Shown here: piece after piece, positions 8,802-17,174 of the stretch
How positions within the stretch are numbered: the first letter of the stretch is position 1
How the letters are laid out: the number at the start of each line of letters is the position of its first letter
Source of the DNA: Lentilactobacillus parafarraginis DSM 18390 = JCM 14109
GTDB lineage: Bacteria; Bacillota; Bacilli; Lactobacillales; Lactobacillaceae
Reading direction: 5' to 3'
DNA: 40,198 nt
Assembly (NCBI RefSeq): GCF_001435895.1
Contig: NZ_AZFZ01000009.1
Location: 30,091-70,288 of the forward strand
Program-made: the position numbers and the translations under genes
The notes under the pieces: model-generated
Database searches by the model: none
What the model was told of the DNA's origin: nothing
Seen by the model: the letters and a program-made list of their open reading frames with translations, nothing else

Positions 8802-9745
8802 TAATTAATCACCTTTTGGCCTATCTTTAGCGCTTGACCAGCACCGTTTAGATAGTCCGTAATCGTCTGCCGGGGTTTGCCAGCAGGTTGAAGTTCCAAA
8901 ATTTCCAAAGTTGTGCCATTTCCGGCCGCAATCTGGAGGTGGTGCTTATCCTTATGAACCAGTGTTCCCGGGGCAGCTTCAGTCGTCTGTTCATTAACGG
9001 CCGTCTGCCAAATTTTGGTCCGTTTGCCATTAAGAATGGTATACGCCGTTGGATCCGGTCGCAGAGCCCGGACCTTCGCATCAACCAAAAACGCCGATTT
9101 GGTAAAGTCAAGCTGTTCTTCATCCGGCTTAATGGTCGGAGAAAAAACAACCTGTTCCTCAGCTTGAGGAACCGCATTCGCGTCACCAGCAACCAACTTT
9201 GGCAAAACGGCGAGCAGCAAATCCCGACCAACAAGACTTAACTTGGCAAACATCGATTGGGTATCATCCGTATTCTCGATGGGAATCGCCTTTTGAGCTA
9301 ATATATCTCCAGCATCCATTTTCTTTACCATGTAAATAATGCTGACGCCGGTCTGCTTATCACCATTCATAATTGCATATTGAACGGGAGCGCCCCCCCG
9401 GTACTTTGGAAGCAGGGAACCATGAACGTTAACAGCCGCAATTTTAACGGCGTTTAATAATTTTGTTGGTAAAAATTGTCCAAAGGCAGCCGTCACGATG
9501 AGATCCGGATGCCAGTCAATAATTTGTTGCATTTCCGGGCTGCCACCGATCTTTTGCGGCTGCAATACCGGAATGTTTAATGACGTTGCTAATTTTTTGA
9601 TTGGCGATTGTTGAATCTGCCGCTTTCTTCCCACCGGCCGGTCCGGTTGAGTAACGGCCGCCAAGATCTGATAGTGATGATCCACTAAGCCTTGAAGGAT
9701 GGGCACGCCAAAACTGGGGGTTCCCATAAATACTACTGTTGTCAA
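8801..9745 (-). CDS. fmt: Methionyl-tRNA formyltransferase
   Basis: It formylates initiator Met-tRNA using 10-formyl-tetrahydrofolate. The 314-residue protein shows FMGTPSFGVPIL at the N terminus, the catalytic HGSLLPKYRGGAPVQYAI block (Asn/His/Asp triad region) and a C-terminal OB-like tRNA-binding domain (about 205-314). Length is standard. The start is TTG, with AAAGGAAA upstream; the next in-frame ATG falls inside the conserved strand, so TTG is preferred. It sits between priA (26 bp upstream) and rsmB (overlapping). Confidence 0.95.
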   Translation of the reverse strand: MTTVVFMGTPSFGVPILQGLVDHHYQILAAVTQPDRPVGRKRQIQQSPIKKLATSLNIPVLQPQKIGGSPEMQQIIDWHPDLIVTAAFGQFLPTKLLNAVKIAAVNVHGSLLPKYRGGAPVQYAIMNGDKQTGVSIIYMVKKMDAGDILAQKAIPIENTDDTQSMFAKLSLVGRDLLLAVLPKLVAGDANAVPQAEEQVVFSPTIKPDEEQLDFTKSAFLVDAKVRALRPDPTAYTILNGKRTKIWQTAVNEQTTEAAPGTLVHKDKHHLQIAAGNGTTLEILELQPAGKPRQTITDYLNGAGQALKIGQKVIN

Positions 9746-9771
9746 TACAATCGTTTCCTTTCCAACATCAA

Positions 9772-12168
9772 TTACATAAAATCTAACGGTTCATTATCAA
9801 TGGCAATGTAAAAATCGTGTCGCTGCTTTGATTGGTAATTCGTCAGAATCGTATCTAAACTCTGGGTTAACGCCGGTTCTTTTCGGTATTTAATGATGAT
9901 CTGATAATAATATCGATTATCAATTCGTTTGATTGTTTTCGGTGTCGGGCCGAGAACAATTGCGGCGTCGGTCAGATGATTTCGTAAGTATTTCGCAATC
10001 TGATGCATCTCATAAGCAGTCTGCTTTTCACTGGGTGAGTTTCCCGTGATCTTAATCGTATAGTAATATGGCGGATATTTTCCGAGATGACGAACGCGCA
10101 TTTCAGTTTGATAGAATTTCTCGTAATCCTGAGTCTTGGCCAACTGAATCGCGTAATGATCAGGGTTAAAAGTCTGAACAATCACTTCACCAGTCTTATC
10201 AGCCCTCCCGGAACGACCAGAAACCTGCGTTAGCAATTCAAACGTCCGCTCACTCGAACGAAAATCCGGGAACTGCAGGCTGGAATCCGCATTCAAAACA
10301 CCGACAAGGGTAACGTCAGGAAAATCCAGCCCCTTCGCAATCATCTGTGTCCCCAGTAGAATGTCGGCTTTGTGCGCTCCAAATTGATTGATAATTGCTT
10401 CATGCGATCCCTTTTTACGGGTTGTATCAACATCCATTCGGAGTACCCGCGCATTTGGAAACTGCTCTTTAACCTGTTCTTCGAGCTGTTGGCTTCCAAC
10501 CCCATAGTGTCGAATTCGTTTACTGTGACATTTGGGACAAACCGTTGGGATCGGTTCACGGTGACCGCAGTAGTGACAATTTAGCGTCTGCGTATCCTTA
10601 TGCATCGTTAATGAAATGTCACAGTTAGGACACTGGGGAACATAACCGCAGTCCCGACACATAATAAATGACGAATACCCCCGCCGATTCAGCATCAAGA
10701 TGATTTGTTCTTTCTTAACCAATCTGTCGGCAATTAACGTTGCTAACTCCTTGGACAGGATACTGTGATTATGGGCAATTTCGCGCTTCATATCAACAAC
10801 CGTCACGTGAGGCAATGCGTGATTGTTGAATCGATGAGGAAGCGTGATTAAGTGATAAACACCCTTCATTGCCCGGGCACGGGATTCTAGTGACGGTGTT
10901 GCACTTCCGAGGACAACTGGACAATGATTATACGCCGCTCGCCATTTTGCAACGTCCCGGGTCTGATAACGCGGGTCGTCAGTTTGCTTGTAGCTGCCGT
11001 CGTGCTCCTCATCCATAATAATGAGACCAATATTTTTCAGCGGCGCAAAGATTGCCGAGCGAACGCCAACCACGACCTTCGCCTGACCGGAAGAAATTCG
11101 CTGCCATTCGTCGTAGCGTTCACCGTTGGACATGGCACTGTGAAGCATGGCCACCTGATCGCCAAATCGACTCCGAATTCGCCCAACAATTTGGGGCGTC
11201 AGCGTGATTTCGGGCACTAACATCAGGGCGGTCTTCCCAATTTTTAACGCGTGAGCCATCGCCTGCAGATAAACTTCCGTTTTCCCGGAACCCGTCACTC
11301 CTTCAACAAGAAAAGTCGTATCGGTTTGCTGCTCAATCGCTTGATCGATGGTTTTAACGGCAACCCGCTGATCATCATTTAAATCAAGCGGCAGGCTTTT
11401 TTTAACTGGCTGGAAAAACGGATTACGATTCCGCCGGACATTTGTCTGCTTGACCCATCCCTTTTCCAATGCGGTTTTAATCACCGAACGGCCAACACCA
11501 ACTTGTGCAAGCTCGGTGCGTAAAAACGCCCTGGTTGGTTGTTCATGAAGCATCAGCAGTAATCGACGCTGCGCGATCGCCCGCTTGCTAACTCCCGAAA
11601 TAGCCGCCTGAAGAGCCTTGGCGGATAACTGATTGGTATACGCCTTCATCAGAAGGGGCTTTGAATGATGAGCTAATTCATAGTGAACTTGAATTTTATC
11701 AGCACGGCGTAGTTTTAGAATCAGCGCAATCGTTCGACTATCAAAATGCTGGCGGTCATAATCAACTTCATTTTCCCCGTGAAAAATCTGGGGATAAGCG
11801 TCGCGAACACTGTCGTTTGCCAGTAGCTTCTTTCTAAATTTTGTGCGCATCCCCCCTGGCAGCATTGTTTGCAGACAGTTAATCTCAAAGGAAAACGTTC
11901 GGGCCGCCATCCAATGAGACAATGCCAAGAGTTCTGGGGTAACGACTGGGGAGAGGTCAACGAGTGAACTTAAATTTTTGAGTTGGCCGTTAAATTCAGA
12001 ATGGTCGGTAATCCCAACGACAAACCCAGTCACCTTACGCGGACCAAATGGCACCTGCACCCGCATTCCAGGTTGAATCTGATCACTCAAATTTTCAGGA
12101 ATCGAATAACTGTACGGATTATTAGTTTGCCGGGTTGGGATATCAACAATCACTTCTGCAATCTGCAA
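9772..12168 (-). CDS. priA: Primosomal replication helicase PriA
   Basis: This superfamily 2 3'-5' helicase restarts stalled replication forks. The 798-residue protein has a 3'-fork-binding N-terminal domain (AEVIVDIPTRQ start), Walker A GVTGSGKTEVY, a DEEH box and GSATPSLES. Two zinc knuckles lie in the region of CRDCGYVPQCPNCD and CHYCGHREP...CPKC. The helicase C-terminal domain has GTQMIAKGLDFP. I chose the TTG at 12168, which follows AAAGGAGAGG at good spacing and gives the canonical N terminus. An ATG at 12207 overlapping the coaBC stop adds 13 residues but has no ribosome-binding site. Confidence 0.94.
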   Translation of the reverse strand: MQIAEVIVDIPTRQTNNPYSYSIPENLSDQIQPGMRVQVPFGPRKVTGFVVGITDHSEFNGQLKNLSSLVDLSPVVTPELLALSHWMAARTFSFEINCLQTMLPGGMRTKFRKKLLANDSVRDAYPQIFHGENEVDYDRQHFDSRTIALILKLRRADKIQVHYELAHHSKPLLMKAYTNQLSAKALQAAISGVSKRAIAQRRLLLMLHEQPTRAFLRTELAQVGVGRSVIKTALEKGWVKQTNVRRNRNPFFQPVKKSLPLDLNDDQRVAVKTIDQAIEQQTDTTFLVEGVTGSGKTEVYLQAMAHALKIGKTALMLVPEITLTPQIVGRIRSRFGDQVAMLHSAMSNGERYDEWQRISSGQAKVVVGVRSAIFAPLKNIGLIIMDEEHDGSYKQTDDPRYQTRDVAKWRAAYNHCPVVLGSATPSLESRARAMKGVYHLITLPHRFNNHALPHVTVVDMKREIAHNHSILSKELATLIADRLVKKEQIILMLNRRGYSSFIMCRDCGYVPQCPNCDISLTMHKDTQTLNCHYCGHREPIPTVCPKCHSKRIRHYGVGSQQLEEQVKEQFPNARVLRMDVDTTRKKGSHEAIINQFGAHKADILLGTQMIAKGLDFPDVTLVGVLNADSSLQFPDFRSSERTFELLTQVSGRSGRADKTGEVIVQTFNPDHYAIQLAKTQDYEKFYQTEMRVRHLGKYPPYYYTIKITGNSPSEKQTAYEMHQIAKYLRNHLTDAAIVLGPTPKTIKRIDNRYYYQIIIKYRKEPALTQSLDTILTNYQSKQRHDFYIAIDNEPLDFM

Positions 12169-12206
12169 TTTTTCCTCTCCTTTCGTTCGAATCGGCTGGC
12201 TGAGCA

Positions 12207-13409
12207 TTAAAGCTTCTGACTAATAATTGCGATTAATGCTTCAGCCACTTTGGATTTACTTTCAAGTGGCGTCTTTTTTTGCGAACCATCGGCAAATAAA
12301 AACGTGACTTGATTATTATCTGAATTAAACCCAATTTTTTGATTGGAAACGTCGTTAGCGACAATTAAATCCAAATGCTTACTTTTGATCTTTTTTTCAG
12401 CGTTGGCGATTAAATCAGTCGTTTCAGCAGCGAAACCAATCACTAACTGGCCCGGCCGTTTCGACGCTCCAACGGTCTTAAGAATATCGGGGTTGCGAAC
12501 GAGTTTGAGCGTCATTGTTTCATTTTGAGCCGTTTTCTTGATTTTTTGATTGGCAACTTCTACGGGCCGGTAATCAGCGACCGCAGCGGCCATAATTAAA
12601 ACATCGGCCGCCTCAAAAGCCGCTTGGACGTTCTTCAAAAGTTCCCGGGCAGTCTGAATATGAACGACCTTCACGCCCTTAGGTGCTGGCAGCACTGTGT
12701 TGGCCGCAATTAGGGTGACATCAGCACCAGCCCGTTGCGCAGCCTGAGCAATCGCGTAACCCATCTTCCCAGAAGAATGGTTAGTTAGGTATCGGACTGG
12801 ATCTAACGGTTCCCGGGTCCCCCCGGCGGTAACAACAACTCGCTTACCGGCCATGCTGTGATCAGATCCCTGTTCATGCGCATCCAACCATTTGACAATG
12901 GCTTCTGGTTCAGGAAACCGGCCCTTACCAACATAACCTTCTGCTAAGAAGCCCTCAGCGGTTGGCATAATCTGAATCCCCGCACTTTCCAACGCACTCA
13001 GATTACGCTGAGTCGCGGCATTTTCAAGCATGTGAACGTTCATTGCGGGGACAACAAAAATTGGGGCTGTCGTGGCCAGTAATGCGGCGGTTACCACGTT
13101 ATCGGCAATGCCATTTGCCATCTTTGCAATCGTATTTGCGGTAGCAGGGGCTACAATGGCAATGTCGGTGGAATCAGCCAAGGCAACGTGCGGAATCAGT
13201 TTGGGATCATCACTGACAAAATCCGTTGTGATCACGCGATTTTTACTTAAACTCTCAAACGTCATGGGACTAACAAACTGTTGGGCTGCCTTGGTCATCA
13301 CAACGCGAACATCATTATGGCTTTTAACCAGAAGACGCGTCAAAGTTAATGCCTTGTAGACCGCAATGCTGCCGGTTACGTACAGTGAAATCCGTTTATT
13401 TTCAAACAC
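12207..13409 (-). CDS. coaBC: Bifunctional phosphopantothenoylcysteine decarboxylase/synthetase
   Basis: This two-step coenzyme A enzyme joins 4'-phosphopantothenate to cysteine (CoaB) and decarboxylates the product with FMN (CoaC). The CoaC half (about 1-180) shows VTGSIAVYK and the substrate-binding PAMNVHM. The CoaB half (about 185-400) has VTAGGTREPLDPVR and TNHSSGKMG. The GTG at 13409 is chosen: it gives a 400-residue protein of normal length and follows AGGGTGG at 8 bp. An ATG frame reaching 13529 would run through the upstream terminator. It precedes priA as in other Bacilli (gmk-rpoZ-coaBC-priA). Confidence 0.92.
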   Translation of the reverse strand: MFENKRISLYVTGSIAVYKALTLTRLLVKSHNDVRVVMTKAAQQFVSPMTFESLSKNRVITTDFVSDDPKLIPHVALADSTDIAIVAPATANTIAKMANGIADNVVTAALLATTAPIFVVPAMNVHMLENAATQRNLSALESAGIQIMPTAEGFLAEGYVGKGRFPEPEAIVKWLDAHEQGSDHSMAGKRVVVTAGGTREPLDPVRYLTNHSSGKMGYAIAQAAQRAGADVTLIAANTVLPAPKGVKVVHIQTARELLKNVQAAFEAADVLIMAAAVADYRPVEVANQKIKKTAQNETMTLKLVRNPDILKTVGASKRPGQLVIGFAAETTDLIANAEKKIKSKHLDLIVANDVSNQKIGFNSDNNQVTFLFADGSQKKTPLESKSKVAEALIAIISQKL

Positions 13410-13485
13410 ATCGGTCACCACCCTATCATATTCATTGTCAATTGTACCAAAACTCAATTCCGGTGTGGGAGGATTTAAGAAATCC

Positions 13486-13523
13486 AAAAAAATGGCCATG
13501 AACAAAAGTTTTTGTCCCGGCCA
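13486..13523 (-). terminator. Terminator between rpoZ and coaBC
   Basis: On the minus strand, TGGCC...GGCCA closes a hairpin continued by GGACAAAA/TTTTGTTC after a small internal loop, followed by T7 (complement of 13486-13492). It is strong by eye and would separate gmk-rpoZ from coaBC-priA, unless partly read through. Confidence 0.8.
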
Positions 13524-13551
13524 TCTCACACGTGTGTCAAGCTAGTGTATG

Positions 13552-13764
13552 CTAGCTAAAGTCTTGTTTGTTCGGATCAATCTTCAAAACGCCCGCAGCA
13601 ATTTCTTCAAAAGCCTTTCCAACTGACTTTCTTGATTTGTAACTGTCAAGAAGCGGCTTTGCCCCGGCATCAAGTTCATGAGCTCGCTTACCGGCAAGCA
13701 TAATCAAAGAATATCGAGAATCGATTTGATCTAATAGTTTATCAACTGATGGGTAAAGTAACAT
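13552..13764 (-). CDS. rpoZ: RNA polymerase omega subunit
   Basis: The 70-residue protein matches the small omega subunit that chaperones beta' into RNA polymerase: the N-terminal [20 protein letters not shown] block, then AGKRAHEL, and [13 protein letters not shown] at the C terminus. It follows gmk by 2 bp, the universal gmk-rpoZ pairing. A terminator lies directly downstream. Confidence 0.95.
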   Translation of the reverse strand: MLLYPSVDKLLDQIDSRYSLIMLAGKRAHELDAGAKPLLDSYKSRKSVGKAFEEIAAGVLKIDPNKQDFS

Positions 13765-13766
13765 AA

Positions 13767-14381
13767 TTAATCTTCTCCTAACATTGATTCGTAATCGGGC
13801 ATCACTCTGGCAACCCGGAGGCGTTCACTTCGGATAATGGCTTTAATGCGGTCAACTGCCAACGGTACCTTGTCATTTAACACTGCGTAATCGTAATTGC
13901 GCATCATGCTAATTTCGCCAACTGCCTTTTTGATCCGCTTATTAATCACATCCATCTTGTCAGTCCCGCGACCAATTAATCGATGTTTAAGCGCCATCAA
14001 ATCCGGCGGTGTTAAGAAGACAAAGACCGCATCTGGACAATTTGCCCGGACCTGCATGGCTCCGTTGACTTCAATTTCCAAAAAGACGTCCTTACCGGCT
14101 TCCAAAGTCTTGTTAACATATTTTAATGGGGTGCCGTAGTAATTGTCAACGTACTTGGCATACTCCAGCATTTCACCATTTTGAATATTCTGTTCGAACT
14201 GTTCCTTGGAAACGAAATAGTAGTCAACCCCATTTTTTTCACCTTCACGAGGCTTTCTGGTCGTCATTGAAGTTGAGTACTCAAAGTCAACATCCGGTTC
14301 TTCAAAAAGTGCTTTTCTGACAGTTCCTTTGCCAACACCGGACGGACCGGATAAAACAATTAACATTCCTCTTTTTGCCAT
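13767..14381 (-). CDS. gmk: Guanylate kinase
   Basis: It phosphorylates GMP to GDP. The 204-residue P-loop kinase has [14 protein letters not shown], the GMP-binding [23 protein letters not shown] and the lid-region LIGRGTDK. The ATG at 14381 gives [12 protein letters not shown] and has GAAGGGA about 9 bp upstream; the 11-codon longer frame is not supported. The gene is divergent from the YolD-like gene, with its own promoter in the shared 174-bp intergenic region. Confidence 0.95.
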   Translation of the reverse strand: MAKRGMLIVLSGPSGVGKGTVRKALFEEPDVDFEYSTSMTTRKPREGEKNGVDYYFVSKEQFEQNIQNGEMLEYAKYVDNYYGTPLKYVNKTLEAGKDVFLEIEVNGAMQVRANCPDAVFVFLTPPDLMALKHRLIGRGTDKMDVINKRIKKAVGEISMMRNYDYAVLNDKVPLAVDRIKAIIRSERLRVARVMPDYESMLGED

Positions 14382-14416
14382 CGTTAAAATCCCTTCAAAT
14401 ATTTGTAGTAACAATC

Positions 14417-14445
14417 ATTATCGTTCATTTGGCCACATTTTACAA
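14417..14445 (-). promoter_or_regulatory. Sigma-A promoter of gmk
   Basis: On the minus strand TTGTAA (14440-14445) and GATAAT (14417-14422) are separated by exactly 17 bp, about 35 bp upstream of the gmk start. A weak cre-like sequence lies just upstream but is not called. Confidence 0.55.
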
Positions 14446-14493
14446 GTCAATTCACGCTTTCACCGCGAATCATAAACTATTTTATATTAGGGG

Positions 14494-14522
14494 TTGATAT
14501 TTAGAACGACTGTTCGTATAAT
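14494..14522 (+). promoter_or_regulatory. Sigma-A promoter of the YolD-like gene
   Basis: TTGATA (14494-14499), a 17-bp spacer and a perfect TATAAT (14517-14522). The spacer is almost filled by a LexA-like box, so the promoter should be blocked when the repressor binds. Confidence 0.8.
14503..14516 (+). promoter_or_regulatory. LexA/DinR-like operator, site 1
   Basis: AGAACGACTGTTCG matches the Gram-positive SOS box CGAACRNRYGTTYG at 12 of 14 positions and lies between the -35 and -10 elements. The palindromic GAAC...GTTC core is intact. Confidence 0.62.
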
Positions 14523-14529
14523 GAAGTCA

Positions 14530-14543
14530 CAAACAAACGTTCG
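14530..14543 (+). promoter_or_regulatory. LexA/DinR-like operator, site 2
   Basis: CAAACAAACGTTCG matches CGAACRNRYGTTYG at 13 of 14 positions (A for G at position 2). It lies just downstream of the expected transcription start, 27 bp centre to centre from site 1, and ends at the ribosome-binding site. Confidence 0.55.
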
Positions 14544-14555
14544 GAGTGAGACAAA

Positions 14556-14870
14556 ATGCAGAACAACCAATCCTATTTAGCAGAAATTCGCGATACCGTT
14601 AAGAACAACTACCGTCACTTCTTTGCCCTAGACGACATGCCGACCCAGCCAACTCAGCTACCGCAGATGCCGGAATTCCAGATTCAACTATTCATCAGCC
14701 GGGCTTTGAAAAATCATTTTCCAATTAATATCCAGTTTAATGATCATTCCCCAGAAATGAGCGGTAACTTATCGAAACTGACCAATGAGCGATTTTTGCT
14801 CACAGACAGTAATCAGCATATTACCAGGATCCTCAACATTCTCGAAATCAAAGCAATCAAACGGGCATAG
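14556..14870 (+). CDS. YolD-like small protein, probably SOS-controlled
   Basis: The 104-residue protein has no signal or membrane segment. Its pattern (a short N-terminal helix, a Pro/Gln-rich DDMPTQPTQLPQMP stretch, then alternating strands such as FPINIQFND, GNLSKLTNERFLLTD and ITRILNILEIKAI) resembles the YolD family, which often travels with Y-family DNA polymerases (UvrX/DinB) in Firmicutes. No polymerase gene is adjacent here. GGAGTGAG lies 5 bp before the ATG. A strong promoter overlapped by two LexA-like boxes, plus a terminator, make it a stand-alone DNA-damage-inducible unit by inference. The family call is by eye and moderate; gene reality is well supported by its signals. Confidence 0.6.
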   Translation: MQNNQSYLAEIRDTVKNNYRHFFALDDMPTQPTQLPQMPEFQIQLFISRALKNHFPINIQFNDHSPEMSGNLSKLTNERFLLTDSNQHITRILNILEIKAIKRA

Positions 14871-14896
14871 TTACGTATACCAACTAATCATTTGGT

Positions 14897-14948
14897 AGCG
14901 GGATACCGGATAAGTGTAATCAACACTTATCCGGTATCCCGCTTTTTT
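14897..14948 (+). terminator. Strong terminator of the YolD-like gene
   Basis: A perfect 20-bp stem (14897-14916 with 14924-14943), 7-nt loop, then TTTTTT on the plus strand. It lies between convergent genes; on the minus strand there is no U tract after the stem, so recN termination here is less certain. Confidence 0.9.
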
Positions 14949-14951
14949 GGA

Positions 14952-16646
14952 TTACTGGCGAATTTTCGCTTTTTCTTCATCCGCTAACCGAATTAACTCA
15001 CTGGCATGCTCCTTGGTTAATTTGGTAATCGCGGTCCCAGACAGCATCCTTGAAATTTCACTGACGCTTTCAGCTTGATTCAACTCGTTAATAGTGGTGA
15101 CCGTCCGTCCGTCATGAACCTGTTTCTGAATAAAATAGTGGTGATCGCTCATTGCAGCCACCTGCGGCAGATGCGTGATGCAAAGAACCTGGGACTTCGT
15201 GGAAATGGTATAAATCTTGTTTCCCATTGCTTGAGCAACTCGCCCAGATACCCCGGTGTCAACCTCATCAAAAATGATTGAGGTAACGCCAGCCGCCTTG
15301 GCAAACATGGTTTTCAGCGCCAGCATAATTCGGGAAAGCTCACCGCCTGAGGCAGACTTAACTAATGGCAGCATCTTTTCACCAGGATTGGTTTGAATGT
15401 AAAACGCAACCTGGTCGGCCCCCATGCGGTTTAGTGTCGTATTCTGTTTAAAATGAACTTCAAAGACGGCCTTATCCATGTAGAGATCTCTGAGCTGTTG
15501 ATGAACCGCGCGTTCCAATTCTTTGGCGTAACGCCGACGAATATCCGCAAGCTTCTTGGCATTTTTAATTAGTGCCTGCTTAATTGTAGCCAACTGTTGC
15601 TCCAAATCATCATTGTCGGCAGCATCGCCGGACATCTCGCGTAATTCAGCCTTGATCTTCTGTAAATATTGAAGGACTTGATCGACCGAATCGCCATACT
15701 TATGTTTTAACTGGTGAATAGTGGTTAATCTCGCCTGCACCTGATCCAATCGGTCCTGATCGAATTCCAGATTATTAAGCTGATCTGATATTTGACTGGC
15801 AACATCTTGAAGTGTGTAGAATGCACCTGACAGATCGTCGGAAATTTGCTTAAAGTCGGGGTCCAGATCCTCAATATCCTGCATCGAACTCATTGACGTC
15901 CCAATGGCATCCAATGATGAATTATCATCACCACTAATCCCCTCATAACTGTTTAAAAGGGCATCATGAATTTTTTGAAAATTATTGAGGCGATCTCGTT
16001 CAGCGGTTAACTCTTCATCCTCGTTTTCGTGAAGATCGGCGGCCTCAATTTCCTTAATCTGAAATTTCAGCATATCCACTCGCTGAGCCCACTCTTTTTC
16101 ATTCTGGTGCTTTTTCTCATCAATTTCTTGAAGCTTAACAAACTGATCGTAGTCATTCTGATACGCAACCAAAATCGGTTTAATTTCGTCTTCAGCAAAG
16201 TCATCCAGTAATTGAATATGCCGCTCCGGCTTCATCAACTCCTGGTGCTCATTTTGGCCTTGAATATCCACAATTGTTTCACCAATTCGCCGCAGCGTGG
16301 CAATGTTAATCATCATGCCATTGACCCGACAACTATTGCGGCCACTGGCAAATATTTCCCGTTCAATAATGACGTTCCCATCACTGTGATCAATTCCCAG
16401 TTCATCAAGAATCTGATATGTAGGATTATCATTACTAAGAATAAAGTTACCCTGAATAATTGATTTCTTTGCCCCAGTCCGGATTAAATCGTGGGACCCG
16501 CGACCACCGACTAATAAACCGACCGCGTCGATAATAATCGACTTGCCCGCGCCGGTTTCTCCGGTTAAGACTGTCATCCCGGATTGGAATTCAATATCAA
16601 GGTGTTCAATAATTGCAAAATCAGTAATTGATAATTCAAGTAACAT
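14952..16646 (-). CDS. recN: DNA repair protein RecN
   Basis: This SMC-like ATPase gathers DNA ends during double-strand-break repair. The 564-residue protein has Walker A GETGAGKSIIIDAV near residue 30, a long central coiled coil (about 155-380), the ABC signature SASGGELSRIMLALK (about 430), Walker B SIIFDEVDTGVSG and CITHLPQVAA. Length fits the family. It is the last gene of the folD-to-recN run, behind argR by 42 bp; argR-recN adjacency is standard in Bacilli. Confidence 0.96.
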   Translation of the reverse strand: MLLELSITDFAIIEHLDIEFQSGMTVLTGETGAGKSIIIDAVGLLVGGRGSHDLIRTGAKKSIIQGNFILSNDNPTYQILDELGIDHSDGNVIIEREIFASGRNSCRVNGMMINIATLRRIGETIVDIQGQNEHQELMKPERHIQLLDDFAEDEIKPILVAYQNDYDQFVKLQEIDEKKHQNEKEWAQRVDMLKFQIKEIEAADLHENEDEELTAERDRLNNFQKIHDALLNSYEGISGDDNSSLDAIGTSMSSMQDIEDLDPDFKQISDDLSGAFYTLQDVASQISDQLNNLEFDQDRLDQVQARLTTIHQLKHKYGDSVDQVLQYLQKIKAELREMSGDAADNDDLEQQLATIKQALIKNAKKLADIRRRYAKELERAVHQQLRDLYMDKAVFEVHFKQNTTLNRMGADQVAFYIQTNPGEKMLPLVKSASGGELSRIMLALKTMFAKAAGVTSIIFDEVDTGVSGRVAQAMGNKIYTISTKSQVLCITHLPQVAAMSDHHYFIQKQVHDGRTVTTINELNQAESVSEISRMLSGTAITKLTKEHASELIRLADEEKAKIRQ

Positions 16647-16688
16647 TTTTAAACCCTCTCAAATGCTTGTAGAATTGGCGATTAAAAT

Positions 16689-17144
16689 TTAGGCACCAAT
16701 CATCCCGTCAATCCGTTCGCGAAAGGCAACGGTATCCGCATCGTTATTGCAAACGATCAGAACTGTGTTGTCATCGCCAATTGTGCCAAAGATTTCTCGA
16801 TAATTCATTTGACCTAAAAGGCTTGAGATAACCGGCCCACTTCCTGGCAGAACGTTAATAAAAATAAATTTATCCATCGATTTAACTGAGACAAAAGAAT
16901 CCTTCACCGTTTGGATTAGTTTTTTTTCGGTATCGACATTTTTTTGAGTCGGCAAGCTGTAGCGATAGCCACCGGTAATTGATGGTACTTTCACCAGCTG
17001 CATATCCTTAATATCACGGGAAACCGTTGCCTGGGTTACCGTGACGTTTTCCTTTGCCAACAAGGTAACGAAATCCTCTTGCCGTTGAATATCGTTACTG
17101 ACTAACAACTGTTTAATCAACCGCTGTCTTTCTTTTTTATGCAT
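16689..17144 (-). CDS. argR: Arginine repressor ArgR/AhrC
   Basis: The 151-residue regulator has an N-terminal winged helix (VTQATVSRDIKDMQLVKVP, DNA-binding region about 35-55) and a C-terminal oligomerisation and arginine-binding domain with LPGSGPVISSLLGQ and GTIGDDNTVLIVC; the GDDN segment carries the acidic arginine contacts. It would control arginine biosynthesis or the deiminase pathway genes located elsewhere. GGAGGTGGG lies just upstream of the ATG. Located between tlyA and recN as in many Firmicutes. Confidence 0.93.
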   Translation of the reverse strand: MHKKERQRLIKQLLVSNDIQRQEDFVTLLAKENVTVTQATVSRDIKDMQLVKVPSITGGYRYSLPTQKNVDTEKKLIQTVKDSFVSVKSMDKFIFINVLPGSGPVISSLLGQMNYREIFGTIGDDNTVLIVCNNDADTVAFRERIDGMIGA

Positions 17145-17174
17145 CCGCCCACCTCCAACAAATATTGATTCCGA

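Noticed and set aside
14449-14462. cre-like sequence TGAAAGCGTGAATT upstream of gmk
   Set aside because: Two mismatches to the CcpA consensus at informative positions and no reason for carbon control of gmk.
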